A stretch of DNA of 58,606 nt, taken from assembly GCA_934668695.1 (NCBI GenBank), contig CAKUOD010000013.1, positions 1-58,606 on the forward strand, given 5' to 3'. The notes under the pieces are model-generated. The model was not told the DNA's origin. It saw only the letters and a program-made list of their open reading frames with translations, and searched no databases. This document shows, piece by piece, positions 41,000 to 50,994 of the stretch (position 1 is its first letter; every line of letters starts with the position of its first letter). A program made the position numbers and the translations under genes. This DNA is from an uncultured Collinsella sp. Its GTDB lineage: Bacteria > Actinomycetota > Coriobacteriia > Coriobacteriales > Coriobacteriaceae.

Positions 41000-41118
41000 G
41001 TCACTACCAGCGTTTCAAGCATCAGTTTGGAACAGGGAAAACGCGCTAGTTAGGCTTTGCCGTTAAGGGCGGCGAAGAACCAAGAGCACGTGTTCATCAA
41101 GAACGAAGGAGAATCTGT

Positions 41119-41517
41119 ATGAACCTTACAGACCCGATCGCAGATATGCTTACGCGCATCCGTAACGCTAACTCTGTGAACAAGGCCACGGTCTCCATGC
41201 CGAGCAGCAAGAAGCTCGTCGAGATCGCTCGTGTTCTGCACGAGGAGGGCTACATCGAGGGCTACGATGTCGAGGACACCGTTCCCCAGAAGACTCTGCA
41301 CATCACGCTTAAGTATGGTCCCAAGAAGGCTAAGGTCATCAACGGCATCCGCCGCATTTCCAAGCCGGGCCTGCGTAAGTACACCGGCGTTGCCGACATG
41401 CCCCGCGTCCGCGGTGGCCTTGGTACCGCCATTATTTCCACCAGCCATGGCGTCATGACCGACCGCGATGCTCGCAAGCACAACGTCGGCGGCGAGATCA
41501 TCGCTTACGTCTGGTAA
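41119..41517 (+). CDS. rpsH: 30S ribosomal protein S8
   Basis: This 132-residue S8 binds the central domain of 16S rRNA and, in E. coli, represses the spc operon. Landmarks are [18 protein letters not shown] at the start and the C-terminal [27 protein letters not shown] precedes the ATG. Confidence 0.97.
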   Translation: MNLTDPIADMLTRIRNANSVNKATVSMPSSKKLVEIARVLHEEGYIEGYDVEDTVPQKTLHITLKYGPKKAKVINGIRRISKPGLRKYTGVADMPRVRGGLGTAIISTSHGVMTDRDARKHNVGGEIIAYVW

Positions 41518-41550
41518 TTCGCTCGGTAGGTAGAAGGAAAGGAGATCACC

Positions 41551-42087
41551 GTGTCTCGTATCGGTAATAAGCCTGTCCAGATTCCCGCCGGAGTCGAAGT
41601 GGCAGTCAACGGCAACAACGTTGTCGTCAAGGGCCCCAAGGGCCAGCTCGAGCTCGATGTCTTTGAGAAGCTCGCTATCAACGTCGAGGACAACGTCCTC
41701 ACCGTTTCCCGTCCCGACGACGAGCGTGAGACCCGTGCCCGCCACGGCCTCACCCGCGCCCTCATCCACAACATGGTTGTTGGCGTTTCCGAGGGCTTCG
41801 AGAAGAAGCTCGAGCTCGCCGGCGTCGGTTACCGCGTGCAGCAGAAGGGCAAGAACCTCGAGTTCTCCCTGGGCTTCTCGCACCCCGTGATCGTCGAGGC
41901 TCCCGAGGGCATCACCTTCGAGGTTCCCGACAACACCCACGTGAACGTCAAGGGTATCAACAAGCAGCAGGTCGGTCAGATCGCCGCTGAGATCCGCGGC
42001 CATCGTCCTCCCGAGCCTTACAAGGGCAAGGGTATCCACTACGTTGGCGAGCACATCCGCCGCAAGCTGGGTAAGGCCGCCAAGTAG
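41551..42087 (+). CDS. rplF: 50S ribosomal protein L6
   Basis: This 178-residue L6 lies near the factor-binding site of the 50S subunit. Landmarks are [16 protein letters not shown] at the start and the C-terminal [13 protein letters not shown]. The start codon is GTG, with AAAGGAG upstream. Confidence 0.97.
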   Translation: MSRIGNKPVQIPAGVEVAVNGNNVVVKGPKGQLELDVFEKLAINVEDNVLTVSRPDDERETRARHGLTRALIHNMVVGVSEGFEKKLELAGVGYRVQQKGKNLEFSLGFSHPVIVEAPEGITFEVPDNTHVNVKGINKQQVGQIAAEIRGHRPPEPYKGKGIHYVGEHIRRKLGKAAK

Positions 42088-42112
42088 TCGTAACCGACTC
42101 ACTCGCATAAGA

Positions 42113-42134
42113 CCAGCACCCCGTCAGGTGCTGG
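42113..42134 (+). other. Intercistronic hairpin between rplF and rplR
   Basis: CCAGCACC and GGTGCTGG form an 8-bp perfect stem with a 6-nt loop in the 75-bp gap. CCTTTTTAGGAG follows, so partial termination upstream of rplR is possible. Confidence 0.4.
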
Positions 42135-42162
42135 CAAGATCAACCTTTTTAGGAGTTTACGT

Positions 42163-42531
42163 ATGAACAAGCATAAGGCGAAGCTGGAAGGCCTCAAGCG
42201 TCGTCAGCGTCGTGTTCGCGGCAAGGTCTCGGGTACCTCCGAGCGTCCGCGTCTTCGCGTGACCCGTACTAACGCCAACATCTATGCCCAGATCATCGAC
42301 GACAGCAAGGGCTCCAGCCTGACGCTCGTCTCTGCCTCGACCCTCGAGGCCGAGTTCAAGGGCACCCACACCTCGAACAAGGAGGCTGCGGAGAAGGTCG
42401 GTCAGCTCGTTGGCAAGCGCGCCATCGAGGCCGGCATCACCAAGGTCGCCTTCGATCGCGGTGGCCGTATCTACCATGGCCGCGTCAAGGCCCTCGCCGA
42501 CGGTGCTCGTGCCGCCGGTCTCGAGTTCTAG
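42163..42531 (+). CDS. rplR: 50S ribosomal protein L18
   Basis: This 122-residue L18 binds 5S rRNA with L5. Landmarks are a basic N-terminus ([20 protein letters not shown]), [20 protein letters not shown], and the C-terminal [20 protein letters not shown]. It sits 14 nt before rpsE. Confidence 0.97.
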   Translation: MNKHKAKLEGLKRRQRRVRGKVSGTSERPRLRVTRTNANIYAQIIDDSKGSSLTLVSASTLEAEFKGTHTSNKEAAEKVGQLVGKRAIEAGITKVAFDRGGRIYHGRVKALADGARAAGLEF

Positions 42532-42545
42532 GAGGTATGTAGCAC

Positions 42546-43070
42546 ATGGCTCGTAATCAGAAGCAGCAGCGCGAGGCCTCCGAGTTCGAGGAGCGCGTCG
42601 TTTACATCAACCGCGTGTCGAAGACCGTCAAGGGTGGTCGTCGCATGAGCCTCGTCGCTCTCGTCGTCGTTGGCGACGGCAAGGGCAACGTCGGCGTTGG
42701 CATGGGCAAGTCCGCTGAGGTGCCCCTGGCCATCTCCAAGGCGTCTCTCGATGCCAAGAAGAACATGTTCCACGTGCCGGTGACCGAGCAGGGCACCATC
42801 CCGCACGAGGTTCTCGGCCACTTTGGTGCCGGCCGCATCATCATCAAGCCCGCTGTTGAGGGTACCGGCGTTATCGCCGGCGGCGCTGTGCGTCCCCTCT
42901 TCGAGCTTGCTGGCATCAAGAACGTCCTGTCCAAGTCCCTCGGTACCGACAACGGCCTCAACATCATCAAGGCTGCCGTCGAGGGCCTCAAGGAGCTCTC
43001 CAGCCCTGAGGACGTCGCGGCTCGCCGTGGCCTGACGGTCTCCGAGATGTTCGTCGGTAAGGAGAACTAA
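42546..43070 (+). CDS. rpsE: 30S ribosomal protein S5
   Basis: This 174-residue S5 takes part in decoding accuracy and in mRNA helicase activity at the entry site. The double-stranded-RNA-like N-terminal domain has [20 protein letters not shown]. The C-terminal domain has [25 protein letters not shown] lies 8 nt upstream of the ATG. Confidence 0.97.
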   Translation: MARNQKQQREASEFEERVVYINRVSKTVKGGRRMSLVALVVVGDGKGNVGVGMGKSAEVPLAISKASLDAKKNMFHVPVTEQGTIPHEVLGHFGAGRIIIKPAVEGTGVIAGGAVRPLFELAGIKNVLSKSLGTDNGLNIIKAAVEGLKELSSPEDVAARRGLTVSEMFVGKEN

Positions 43071-43072
43071 GC

Positions 43073-43255
43073 ATGGCTGACACCATCAAGATCAAGCAGG
43101 TCCGCAGCACCAACGGTTGCAAGCAGGACCAGGTCCGTACTGTCCGTGCCCTCGGTCTCCACAGGATCCGCGAGGTTCGCGAGATTGCTGACAACGAGTC
43201 CGTCCGCGGCATGATCTTCAAGGTCAAGCACCTTGTCGAGATTGTAGAGGAGTAG
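43073..43255 (+). CDS. rpmD: 50S ribosomal protein L30
   Basis: This 60-residue L30 has the usual IKIKQVRSTNGCKQDQVRTV start and RALGLHRIREVREIADN. It follows rpsE by 2 nt and precedes rplO by 3 nt. Confidence 0.96.
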   Translation: MADTIKIKQVRSTNGCKQDQVRTVRALGLHRIREVREIADNESVRGMIFKVKHLVEIVEE

Positions 43256-43258
43256 CAA

Positions 43259-43708
43259 ATGCAGCTTCACGATCTTACTCCCGCGCCCGGTTCCACCAAG
43301 AACCGCAAGCGCGTCGGCCGTGGCAATTCTTCGGGTCACGGCACCACTTCTGGCCGCGGTCAGAAGGGCCAGGGCTCTCGCTCTGGCGGCACCAAGGGTG
43401 CCGGCTTCGAGGGTGGCCAGACTCCGCTGGCTATGCGCCTGCCCAAGCTTCCGGGCTTCCGCAACCCCCGTCGTATCGAGTACACCGCTGTTAACGTTGA
43501 GCGTCTCGAGCGTAAGTTCGAGGACGGCGCTGTAATCGACGGTGCCGCTCTTAAGGCCGCTCGCATCACCAAGAGCGAGTTCGAGCCCGTCAAGGTGCTC
43601 GGCAATGGTGAGCTCACCAAGAAGTTCACGGTCAAGGTCGACAAGGTCAGCGCTTCTGCGCAGGCCAAGATCGAGGCCGCCGGCGGAAAGGTCGAGCTGC
43701 CGTGCTAA
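43259..43708 (+). CDS. rplO: 50S ribosomal protein L15
   Basis: This 149-residue L15 has the typical [20 protein letters not shown] start, a glycine-rich [18 protein letters not shown] segment and [19 protein letters not shown]. It is an early 50S assembly protein. Its stop overlaps the secY start by 7 nt. Confidence 0.97.
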   Translation: MQLHDLTPAPGSTKNRKRVGRGNSSGHGTTSGRGQKGQGSRSGGTKGAGFEGGQTPLAMRLPKLPGFRNPRRIEYTAVNVERLERKFEDGAVIDGAALKAARITKSEFEPVKVLGNGELTKKFTVKVDKVSASAQAKIEAAGGKVELPC

Positions 43709-44988
43709 ATGGTCTTAAGAATGCTTTCCGCATCAAAGAATTGCGCGAAAAGATTCTTTTTACCATAGCTATGCTCGTCGTGTACCGCATTGGTGCGCAC
43801 GTTCCTGTGCCCGGCATTCCCTTCCAGGGGATGCTGGGCCTTTTCTCGACCGATAACAATTCGGTCGCCGCAGGTGCTATGGCCCTCCTGAATCTTTTCT
43901 CTGGCGGCGCGTTGAGCTATGTGTCGGTGTTTTCGCTGGGCATCATGCCTTACATCACCAGCTCGATCATCCTCCAGATGCTCCAGGCCGTTGTGCCTTC
44001 CCTGCATGAGCTTGCCCGCGAGGGCGAGGTCGGTCAGACCAAGATTACGCAGTATTCGCGTTACCTCACCCTGGCTCTGGCAATCCTCAACTCCGTGGGT
44101 TACCTCTTCCTCTTTAAGAGCTTCGGCATCAGCTTCAATGGCGCCGGCGCTCCCGAGATTATCTTCGACCTCATGATCGTCGGCACGCTCACTGCGGGCG
44201 CCATGCTGATCATGTGGATTGGTGAGCTCATTACCCAGCGCGGTATCGGCAATGGCATGTCGCTGATCATCTTCGCGAACATCATGGCCGGTCTGCCGCA
44301 GGCGATCTTTTCCAGCACCGAGGGCAATGCCGGTGGCATCATCACCATGGTGATCATCTGCGCCATCATCCTGCTGGTTATCCCGCTGATTGTTTTCCTT
44401 GAGCGCGGCCAGCGCCGCATTCCGGTCTCCTACGCTAAGCGCGTCGTGGGCCGTCGCATGATGGGCGGCCAGACCACCTACCTGCCCATCAAGGTTAACA
44501 CCGCGGGTGTCGTGCCGATCATCTTCGCTTCGGCGCTGCTGTACTTCCCGGCTCAGATTGCCGTGTTCTTCCCCGGCATCGGCTGGATTCAGGCAGTTGC
44601 CTCTGCGCTTTCGACCGGTTGGCTCAACTGGGTGCTTAATGTTGTCCTCATCGTGTTCTTCGCGTACTTCTACACCTCCATGGTGTTCAACCCCGATGAC
44701 ACCGCCGACAACCTTAAGAAGCAGGGCGGCTTTATTCCGGGCGTTCGTCCGGGTAGGGCTACCGCGGCCTACATCAAGAACGCGCTCAACAAGATCACGC
44801 TTCCCAGCGCTGTCTTTTTGGCGCTCATCGCCATCGTGCCTTCGATCATCTTCTCCTTCACGGGTAACCATCTGATTCAGGCATTTGGTGGCACGTCCAT
44901 CCTCATCATGGTCGGCGTCGTGCTCGACACGGTCGATAAGCTCGAAGGCCAGATCAAGATGTATGATTACGATGGATTCTTTAAATAG
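43702..44988 (+). CDS. secY: Protein translocase subunit SecY
   Basis: This 428-residue integral membrane channel protein has about ten spans. Landmarks are [20 protein letters not shown] at the N-terminus, the plug region near 60-70 ([10 protein letters not shown]), the cytoplasmic loop [20 protein letters not shown], and [13 protein letters not shown]. The start is GTG at 43702, inside the end of rplO. Together with SecE and SecG it exports proteins across the membrane. Confidence 0.97.
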   Translation: MLNGLKNAFRIKELREKILFTIAMLVVYRIGAHVPVPGIPFQGMLGLFSTDNNSVAAGAMALLNLFSGGALSYVSVFSLGIMPYITSSIILQMLQAVVPSLHELAREGEVGQTKITQYSRYLTLALAILNSVGYLFLFKSFGISFNGAGAPEIIFDLMIVGTLTAGAMLIMWIGELITQRGIGNGMSLIIFANIMAGLPQAIFSSTEGNAGGIITMVIICAIILLVIPLIVFLERGQRRIPVSYAKRVVGRRMMGGQTTYLPIKVNTAGVVPIIFASALLYFPAQIAVFFPGIGWIQAVASALSTGWLNWVLNVVLIVFFAYFYTSMVFNPDDTADNLKKQGGFIPGVRPGRATAAYIKNALNKITLPSAVFLALIAIVPSIIFSFTGNHLIQAFGGTSILIMVGVVLDTVDKLEGQIKMYDYDGFFK

Positions 44989-45006
44989 GCTAGAGGAGGA
45001 TTGCTC

Positions 45007-45633
45007 ATGAACCTCGTATTGCTCGGAGCTCCGGGTGCCGGTAAGGGCACCGTCGCACAGGAGCTCGTCGCCGAGTTTGGCGTCGCTCACATTTCCACGG
45101 GCGACCTGCTGCGTGCTGCCGTCAAGGGTGGCACCGAGCTTGGTATTCAGGCTAAGAAGTACATGGACGCTGGCGAGCTCGTTCCCGACCAGCTCGTGAT
45201 CGACCTTGTCAAGGAGCGCCTTGCTGCCGATGACGCCCAGCAGGGCTTCATCCTCGACGGCTTCCCGCGCAACACCGCCCAGGCTGTGACGCTCGATTCC
45301 GAGCTCTCCGCTATGGGTCGCGAGATCGACTGCGCCCTTCTGGTCGACGTGGCCCCCGAGGTCATCATCGATCGTCTGTCTTCGCGTCGCACCTGCCGCG
45401 CCTGCGGTTACACCGGCACCGCTGCCGATGCCACCTGCCCCAAGTGCGGCGGCGAGATGTATCAGCGCGACGACGACAAGCCCGAGACCATCAAGAACCG
45501 TCTCGACGTCTACGAGAAGTCCACGAGCCCGCTCGTCGACTACTATCGTGGCCAGGGTCTGCTCAAGTCGGTCAACGGTGACCAGGCTCGCGAGACCGTG
45601 TACGGGGATGTCAAAGAGGCTCTCGGTCTATGA
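45007..45633 (+). CDS. adk: Adenylate kinase, zinc-lid form
   Basis: This 208-residue enzyme interconverts ATP, ADP and AMP. It has P-loop GAPGAGKGT near residues 7-15, DGFPRN near 83 and a long lid with four cysteines (CRACGYTG...CPKCGGEM, about 130-150) that bind zinc. ATG 45007 follows GAGGAGG. Its end overlaps map by 4 nt. Confidence 0.96.
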   Translation: MNLVLLGAPGAGKGTVAQELVAEFGVAHISTGDLLRAAVKGGTELGIQAKKYMDAGELVPDQLVIDLVKERLAADDAQQGFILDGFPRNTAQAVTLDSELSAMGREIDCALLVDVAPEVIIDRLSSRRTCRACGYTGTAADATCPKCGGEMYQRDDDKPETIKNRLDVYEKSTSPLVDYYRGQGLLKSVNGDQARETVYGDVKEALGL

Positions 45634-46418
45634 TCAAGATTAAGTCTGCAACGCAAATCGAGCAGATGAAGAAGGCAGGAGCGCTATCTAAGATGGCGCT
45701 CCGCCACGTTGGAGCCATGGTGCGCCCCGGTGTTTCGACTTTTGAGCTCGACCAGCTTGCGGAGCAGATTATCCGCATGCATGGCGGCACCCCGGCCTTT
45801 AAGGGTTACGGCGGGTTTCCCGGAACCATTTGCGCATCGATCAACGATGCCGTGGTGCACGGTATTCCCAACCCCGACATGATCCTGCGCGATGGCGATA
45901 TCATCTCCATCGATACGGGAGCCGTTGTCGACGGTTGGGTCGGCGATAACGCATGGACGTTTTTCGTCGGCACCCCCACGCCCGAAGCCAAGGCTTTGTG
46001 CGAGGTCACGCGCGATTGCCTTAAGGCTGCCATCGAGCAGGCTGTTCCCGGTAACCATATCGGGGACGTCGGTTATGCCGTTCAGTCCCTCGCCGAGTCT
46101 CACGGTTACGGCGTGCTTCGTGATTATGTGGGTCATGGCATTGGCCGCGTGATGCACGAGGACCCCAACGTTCCTAACTATGGAAAGAAGGGGAGGGGCG
46201 TTCGCCTCCAGGCCGGCATGGTCATTGCCATCGAGCCGATGGTTACGATGGGTTCCAACCATGTGAGCACGGGCTCCGACGGTTGGATTGTTACGACCAA
46301 CGACCACCTGCCCGCCGCGCACTACGAGAACACCGTCGCCATTACCAATGACGGTCCGGTGATTCTCACCACGGATGCCCAAGGTGCTTGGTGTTCGCTC
46401 CAAGGCGGAGAAATGTAA
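45630..46418 (+). CDS. map: Methionine aminopeptidase, type I
   Basis: This 262-residue enzyme removes the initiator methionine. Landmarks are YGGFPGTICASINDAVVHG near 66-84, the metal-binding SIDTGAVVDGWVGDNAW near 96-112, and HGIGRVMHEDPNVPNYG near 170. It overlaps adk by ATGA and is translationally coupled to it. Confidence 0.96.
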   Translation: MIKIKSATQIEQMKKAGALSKMALRHVGAMVRPGVSTFELDQLAEQIIRMHGGTPAFKGYGGFPGTICASINDAVVHGIPNPDMILRDGDIISIDTGAVVDGWVGDNAWTFFVGTPTPEAKALCEVTRDCLKAAIEQAVPGNHIGDVGYAVQSLAESHGYGVLRDYVGHGIGRVMHEDPNVPNYGKKGRGVRLQAGMVIAIEPMVTMGSNHVSTGSDGWIVTTNDHLPAAHYENTVAITNDGPVILTTDAQGAWCSLQGGEM

Positions 46419-46522
46419 CAAGCTCCACTTAGTTGTGGAGCCATTACGAAGTTAATACGATGCGTGCATACGTGTTGTAGAATACTCAATCGCTGTCGTT
46501 TTCTAGAGAAAGATGATTGCTT

Positions 46523-46741
46523 GTGAAGAAGGAAGACGCAATTGAGCTCGAGGGTACGGTAAAGGAGCCGCTGCCCAACGCCATGTTCAAGGTTGAGCTC
46601 GAGAACGGTCATTCGGTTCTGTGCAACATTTCTGGCAAGATCCGAATGAATTACATCCGTATTCTCCCCGGTGACAGGGTTGTCGTGGAGCTTTCCCCGT
46701 ACGACCTGACCCGCGGCCGCATCACCTATCGCTACAAATAG
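46523..46741 (+). CDS. infA: Translation initiation factor IF-1
   Basis: This 72-residue S1-like OB-fold protein has [20 protein letters not shown] and [23 protein letters not shown] 46523 gives the standard 72-residue length ([11 protein letters not shown]...). An in-frame TTG at 46517 would add two residues. A TAGAAT at 46477-46482 in the upstream 104-bp gap may be part of an internal promoter. Confidence 0.95.
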   Translation: MKKEDAIELEGTVKEPLPNAMFKVELENGHSVLCNISGKIRMNYIRILPGDRVVVELSPYDLTRGRITYRYK

Positions 46742-46891
46742 CGGCACGCATACACGCACTCCATTTCCGGCTGCAGGCTTAGCTCAACCTACGGTCGGAT
46801 TGTGTGTGAAGACCAGCCATAGTTTTAAACGCCTGCGGCTGGGCGAGTAGATAGTAGGGAAGTAGTTTGAGCGCTACCGAAAGGAAGAACG

Positions 46892-47005
46892 ATGAAGGTA
46901 CGTCCTTCGGTCAAGAAGATGTGCGATAAGTGCAAAATCATTAGGCGCCATGGCAAGGTCCTCGTCATTTGCGAGAACCCCCGTCATAAGCAGCGTCAGG
47001 GTTAA
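46892..47005 (+). CDS. rpmJ: 50S ribosomal protein L36
   Basis: This 37-residue protein begins [20 protein letters not shown] and ends KQRQG. The zinc ligands C-x-x-C, C and H of the zinc-binding form are present ([12 protein letters not shown]). GAAAGGAAG precedes the ATG. The 150-bp gap before it holds no other gene. Confidence 0.96.
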   Translation: MKVRPSVKKMCDKCKIIRRHGKVLVICENPRHKQRQG

Positions 47006-47019
47006 GAGAGGAGACTACG

Positions 47020-47394
47020 TTGGCCCGTATTAATGGTGTCGACCTCCCGCGTGAGAAGCGCGTTGAGATCGGTCTGACCTACATTTACGGCATCGGCCGC
47101 ACCACTGCGACGAAGATCTGCGTCGAGTGCAACGTTAACGTGGATACGCGCGTTAAGGACCTCACCGAGGATGAGGTTAACGCCATCCGCGATTATATCG
47201 ATAAGAACCAGATCATGGTTGAGGGCGACCTCCGCCGTGAGCGCAACCAGAACGTCAAGCGCCTTATGGACATCGGCTGCAACCGCGGCCTTCGTCACCG
47301 CAAGGGCCTCCCGGTCCGCGGCCAGCGCACCCACACTAACGCTCGTACCCGCAAGGGCCCGAAGCGTCAGATCGGTGCTAAGAAGAAGAAATAA
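47020..47394 (+). CDS. rpsM: 30S ribosomal protein S13
   Basis: This 124-residue S13 lies in the head of the 30S subunit and contacts the 50S. Landmarks are [20 protein letters not shown] at the start and the C-terminal [20 protein letters not shown]. The start codon is TTG at 47020, with GAGAGGAG upstream. Confidence 0.96.
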   Translation: MARINGVDLPREKRVEIGLTYIYGIGRTTATKICVECNVNVDTRVKDLTEDEVNAIRDYIDKNQIMVEGDLRRERNQNVKRLMDIGCNRGLRHRKGLPVRGQRTHTNARTRKGPKRQIGAKKKK

Positions 47395-47408
47395 GGAGCG
47401 CTAGATAG

Positions 47409-47813
47409 ATGGCTACTGCTAAGAAGAACGTTCGCGCTGCCCGTCTGAAGCGCGCGGACCGTAAGAACATTTCCGTGGGCCAGGCTCACATTCGTTCTAC
47501 GTTCAACAACACGATCGTTTCGATCACCGATCCCCAGGGCAACGTCATTTCCTGGAAGTCGGCTGGCCAGGTGGGCTTCAAGGGCTCCCGTAAGTCCACG
47601 CCGTTCGCTGCCCAGATGGCTGCCGAGGCTGCTGCCAAGCAGGCCATGGAGCACGGTATGAAGAGGGTTTCCGTCTTCGTCAAGGGCCCCGGCTCCGGTC
47701 GTGAGACCGCCATCCGCTCCCTCCAGGCTGCTGGCCTCGAGGTCTCGAGCATCCAGGACAAGACCCCCATTCCGCACAACGGCTGCCGCCCCAAGAAGCG
47801 TCGCCGCGTGTAA
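47409..47813 (+). CDS. rpsK: 30S ribosomal protein S11
   Basis: This 134-residue S11 of the platform has [39 protein letters not shown] and the C-terminal [18 protein letters not shown]. It is encoded 14 nt after rpsM. Confidence 0.97.
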   Translation: MATAKKNVRAARLKRADRKNISVGQAHIRSTFNNTIVSITDPQGNVISWKSAGQVGFKGSRKSTPFAAQMAAEAAAKQAMEHGMKRVSVFVKGPGSGRETAIRSLQAAGLEVSSIQDKTPIPHNGCRPKKRRRV

Positions 47814-47832
47814 CTGAAAGGATCGTATCAAT

Positions 47833-48429
47833 ATGGCAATCGACAGGACTCCTGTTCTTAAGCGCTGCCGTCAGCTCGGGATCGATCCCGCTGAGCTCGG
47901 TTACAGCAGCAAGAAGGAATCTATCCGTCAGCCCAAGCGCCGTCGCAAGGAATCTGAGTACGGCATGCAGCTGCGCGAGAAGCAGAAGGTCAAGTTCATC
48001 TATGGCGTTCTGGAGAAGCAGTTCCACGGCTACTTCAACAAGGCCCGCAAGATGAACGGCGTCACCGGTGAGAACCTCATGATCATCCTTGAGTCTCGCC
48101 TCGACAACGTCGTCTTCCGTCTTGGCTTCGCCCGCACCCGCAAAGAGGCTCGTCAGTCCGTCCGTCACGGTCACTTCACCGTGAACGGCAAGCGCGTGGA
48201 CATCCCGTCCTACCGCGTCAAGGCCGGCGACGTCGTCGCTGTCGGCGAGAAGTTCCGTGACCTCCTCCCCATCAAGGAGGCTCTGATTTCCTCCGAGCGC
48301 TTTGAGGTTCCTGGCTGGCTCGAGGTCGATATCGAGAAGCTGTCTGGTAACGTGCTCGCTCTGCCGACGCGTGAGCAGATCAGCGGTGATATCAACGAGC
48401 AGCTCATCGTCGAGCTCTACTCTAAGTAG
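47833..48429 (+). CDS. rpsD: 30S ribosomal protein S4
   Basis: This 198-residue S4 has KESEYGMQLREKQKVKFIYG near 37 and an S4 RNA-binding domain from about 90 (SRLDNVVFRLGFARTRKEAR, QSVRHGHFTVNGKRVDIPSY). The N-terminal zinc cysteines found in some S4 proteins are absent. It starts assembly of the 16S 5' domain. Confidence 0.96.
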   Translation: MAIDRTPVLKRCRQLGIDPAELGYSSKKESIRQPKRRRKESEYGMQLREKQKVKFIYGVLEKQFHGYFNKARKMNGVTGENLMIILESRLDNVVFRLGFARTRKEARQSVRHGHFTVNGKRVDIPSYRVKAGDVVAVGEKFRDLLPIKEALISSERFEVPGWLEVDIEKLSGNVLALPTREQISGDINEQLIVELYSK

Positions 48430-48461
48430 TCCATCCGGGCTGCTGAGGCTGGAGGTAATAC

Positions 48462-49403
48462 ATGTCAGAATTCATTAGGCCTCAGGTTCAGGTCGAAGAG
48501 ATCAACGAGACGTCTGCTCGTGTCTCCGTCGAGCCGCTCGAGCGTGGCTACGGCGATACGCTGGGTAACTCCCTTCGTCGCGTTCTTCTGTCCTCGCTCG
48601 AGGGTGCAGCCGTCGAGGCTATTCAGATCGATGGTGCACAGCACGAGTTCATGACCATCCCTAACATGGTCGAGGATGTCACCGACATCGTCCTGAATGT
48701 CAAGGGTCTTGTCTTCAGGGCTCTCGGCACGACCGACGAGGCGACCGCCACCATTTCGGTTGACGGCCCTTGTGAGGTCACCGGTGCGGACTTCTTTATT
48801 CCGTCCGAGTTTGAGCTGGTCAACCCCGAGCAGCACATCGCTACGCTCACCGAGGGTGGCCATCTCACCATGAGCATGCGCATCGGCTATGGCCGCGGCT
48901 ATGTCTCTGGCGAGGCTAACAAGCGCGACAACGATCCCATCGGTGTGATCCACGTCGACTCGCTGTACTCGCCGGTGTCCCGTTGCGCCAAGCTCGTTGA
49001 GGCTTGCCGTGTCGGTCAGCACACCGACTACGACCGCCTTGTCCTCGAGATCGAGACCAACGGTTCCATCGCCCCGCGCGACGCCGTGGTCCAGGCTGCC
49101 AATATCATCAACCAGCATATGGCTGCCTTTATGAACCTTGCCGAGACCCCCGAGGTCGAGGAGGAGGCTTCGATCTTCGCTCCCGAGGTCACCAACGACA
49201 ACGCCGAGCTGGATAAGCAGATCGAGGATCTGGACCTTTCCGTCCGTTCCTACAACTGCCTTAAGCGCGCCAGCATTCACTCGGTCCGTCAGCTCGTTGA
49301 GTTCTCGGAGAACGATCTGCTCAACATCCGTAACTTCGGTGTTAAGTCGATCGAGGAAGTGAAGGACAAGCTTGAGTCCATGGGCCTGAGCCTGAAGGCT
49401 TAA
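48462..49403 (+). CDS. rpoA: RNA polymerase alpha subunit
   Basis: This 313-residue protein has an N-terminal dimerisation domain (VEPLERGYGDTLGNSLRRVL near 23-42). The C-terminal domain (about 248-313, with DLSVRSYNCLKRASIHSVRQ and NFGVKSIEEVKDKL) binds UP elements and activators. It sits in the usual place between rpsD and rplQ. GGAGG precedes the ATG. Confidence 0.98.
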   Translation: MSEFIRPQVQVEEINETSARVSVEPLERGYGDTLGNSLRRVLLSSLEGAAVEAIQIDGAQHEFMTIPNMVEDVTDIVLNVKGLVFRALGTTDEATATISVDGPCEVTGADFFIPSEFELVNPEQHIATLTEGGHLTMSMRIGYGRGYVSGEANKRDNDPIGVIHVDSLYSPVSRCAKLVEACRVGQHTDYDRLVLEIETNGSIAPRDAVVQAANIINQHMAAFMNLAETPEVEEEASIFAPEVTNDNAELDKQIEDLDLSVRSYNCLKRASIHSVRQLVEFSENDLLNIRNFGVKSIEEVKDKLESMGLSLKA

Positions 49404-49433
49404 TGCTTCGCATATTTGAGGAGAAACTAGACC

Positions 49434-49916
49434 ATGCGTCACAACGTTAAGAAGGGCCTGAAGCTCGGCACCGATGCGAGCCACACCAAGGCCATGAAGA
49501 AGAGCCTGGCCAAGGCCCTCTTCGAGAACGACCGCATCAAGACCACCGAGACCCGCGCTAAGGCGCTGCGTTCGGTCGTCGAGCCGATCATCACCTGGGC
49601 CAAGAAGGGCGACCTGCACTCTCGTCGTCTGGCCATCGCCAAGCTCGGCGATAAGCAGCTCGTTGCCGAGATCTTCGACAAGGCTGCCCAGGGCATGTGG
49701 CAGGACCGCAACGGCGGTTACACCCGCATCATGAAGCTCGGTAACCGTAAGGGCGACAACGCTCCTATCGTTATCATGGAGCTCGTCACCGAGCCTTGCA
49801 CGCCTAAGGCCAAGAAGGCTGCTCCGGCCCCCAAGAAGGCCGCTGCTCCCAAGAAGGTCGAGGCTGTCGAGGAGACCGCTGCCGAGGAGGCTCCTGCTGA
49901 GGAGACCGCTGAGTAG
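49434..49916 (+). CDS. rplQ: 50S ribosomal protein L17 with A/K/E-rich tail
   Basis: This 160-residue L17 has MRHNVKKGLKLGTDASHTKA at the start and NGGYTRIMKLGNRKGDNAPI. The conserved part ends near 122. The last 38 residues are a low-complexity tail of lysine-proline-alanine, then glutamate-alanine (PKAKKAAPAPKKAAAPKK), a form of extension seen in other actinobacterial L17. Confidence 0.96.
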   Translation: MRHNVKKGLKLGTDASHTKAMKKSLAKALFENDRIKTTETRAKALRSVVEPIITWAKKGDLHSRRLAIAKLGDKQLVAEIFDKAAQGMWQDRNGGYTRIMKLGNRKGDNAPIVIMELVTEPCTPKAKKAAPAPKKAAAPKKVEAVEETAAEEAPAEETAE

Positions 49917-49942
49917 ACATTCCGTCTGCATAGGCTATATTC

Positions 49943-49973
49943 GAGGGGTACGTTCGCGTACCCCTCTTTTTTT
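49943..49973 (+). terminator. Terminator of the alpha operon
   Basis: GAGGGGTACG and CGTACCCCTC form a perfect 10-bp stem with a 4-nt loop and a run of seven T. It ends the ribosomal transcript after rplQ. Confidence 0.95.
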
Positions 49974-50008
49974 GTCGCGATACCTTTACTTGTTTGTTGG
50001 GAGCGCCC

Positions 50009-50833
50009 ATGACCGCGCCGTCTGATTTCAATTCGATTCCCGAGCTCGATGCCACGTTGGTGTTTCGCGTGGCCTATGACGGCTCGTCCTATAGCGGATT
50101 TGCCGAGCAGCCGGGACAGACGACGGTTGCGGGCGAGCTTCGTCGTGCTATCGAGACGCTGCTGCGCCGCCCGATCGACCTGACGTGTGCGGGACGTACC
50201 GATGCCGGCGTACATGCGGTGGCTCAGTACATCAGCGTACCCGTAACGGACGCTGAGCTCGCTTGTACGCGCCGTAGGTGGCTGCGGGCTATGGATGCCC
50301 TGCTGCCCAAAGATATCGCCATAAACGAGGTCTACAAGGCCCGTAAAGGCTTTTCTGCGCGTTTTGACGCGCGCTCCCGTACGTATACGTACCGTATTGC
50401 CGATCGAGATGCGCGCCCCGTGCTGTCCCGCGGTGCCGTGTGGTGGCATCGCTATCCCTTGGATGTTGAGGCTATGTCTGCCGCCTGCCCTGCGCTGCTG
50501 GGCGAGCAGGACTTTAAAAGCTTTTGCAAGGTTGCCTCGGCCGTTGGCAAGCCCACACATCGCTGCGTGATGCGTGCCGAATTTGGCCATGAGGTTGCGT
50601 TTGGCGAGGACATTCTGACGTTCACCATCGAGGGCAATGCGTTTCTGCATTCGATGGTCCGTACGATCGTGGGCACGCTTGTCGAGATTGGCATGCATCG
50701 CCGTGAACCCGAGTGGTTGCGCGAGGTCATCGATGTTTGCGACCGTACCGCTGCGGGCCCCACGGCTCCTGCCTGCGGCCTTACGTTTATGGGCGTGGAT
50801 TACGATCCCGCCGAGCTTGTCGTGCTCGACTAG
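50009..50833 (+). CDS. truA: tRNA pseudouridine(38-40) synthase
   Basis: This 274-residue TruA has the catalytic aspartate in CAGRTDAGVHA near residue 61, the N-terminal RVAYDGSSYSGFAEQPGQ, and GNAFLHSMVRTIVGTLVEIG near the C-terminus. It modifies positions 38-40 in the anticodon stem of tRNAs. ATG 50009 is preferred; the upstream in-frame TTG 49994 has no ribosome site. truA commonly follows rplQ. Confidence 0.95.
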   Translation: MTAPSDFNSIPELDATLVFRVAYDGSSYSGFAEQPGQTTVAGELRRAIETLLRRPIDLTCAGRTDAGVHAVAQYISVPVTDAELACTRRRWLRAMDALLPKDIAINEVYKARKGFSARFDARSRTYTYRIADRDARPVLSRGAVWWHRYPLDVEAMSAACPALLGEQDFKSFCKVASAVGKPTHRCVMRAEFGHEVAFGEDILTFTIEGNAFLHSMVRTIVGTLVEIGMHRREPEWLREVIDVCDRTAAGPTAPACGLTFMGVDYDPAELVVLD

Positions 50834-50994
50834 GGGAGGGTTCGACGCGTCGTGCGTCGACACCTGCCATCTGTGGGCTGCGCGTGTGCAACATCTGTTC
50901 TTGGCGTGCAATACAACCGGTGTCTCATTGCTTTTATTGCCGGGGTGTACCATGAACCACGGTTTGATTCATTGCTGTCGAGAGGACGGATAAT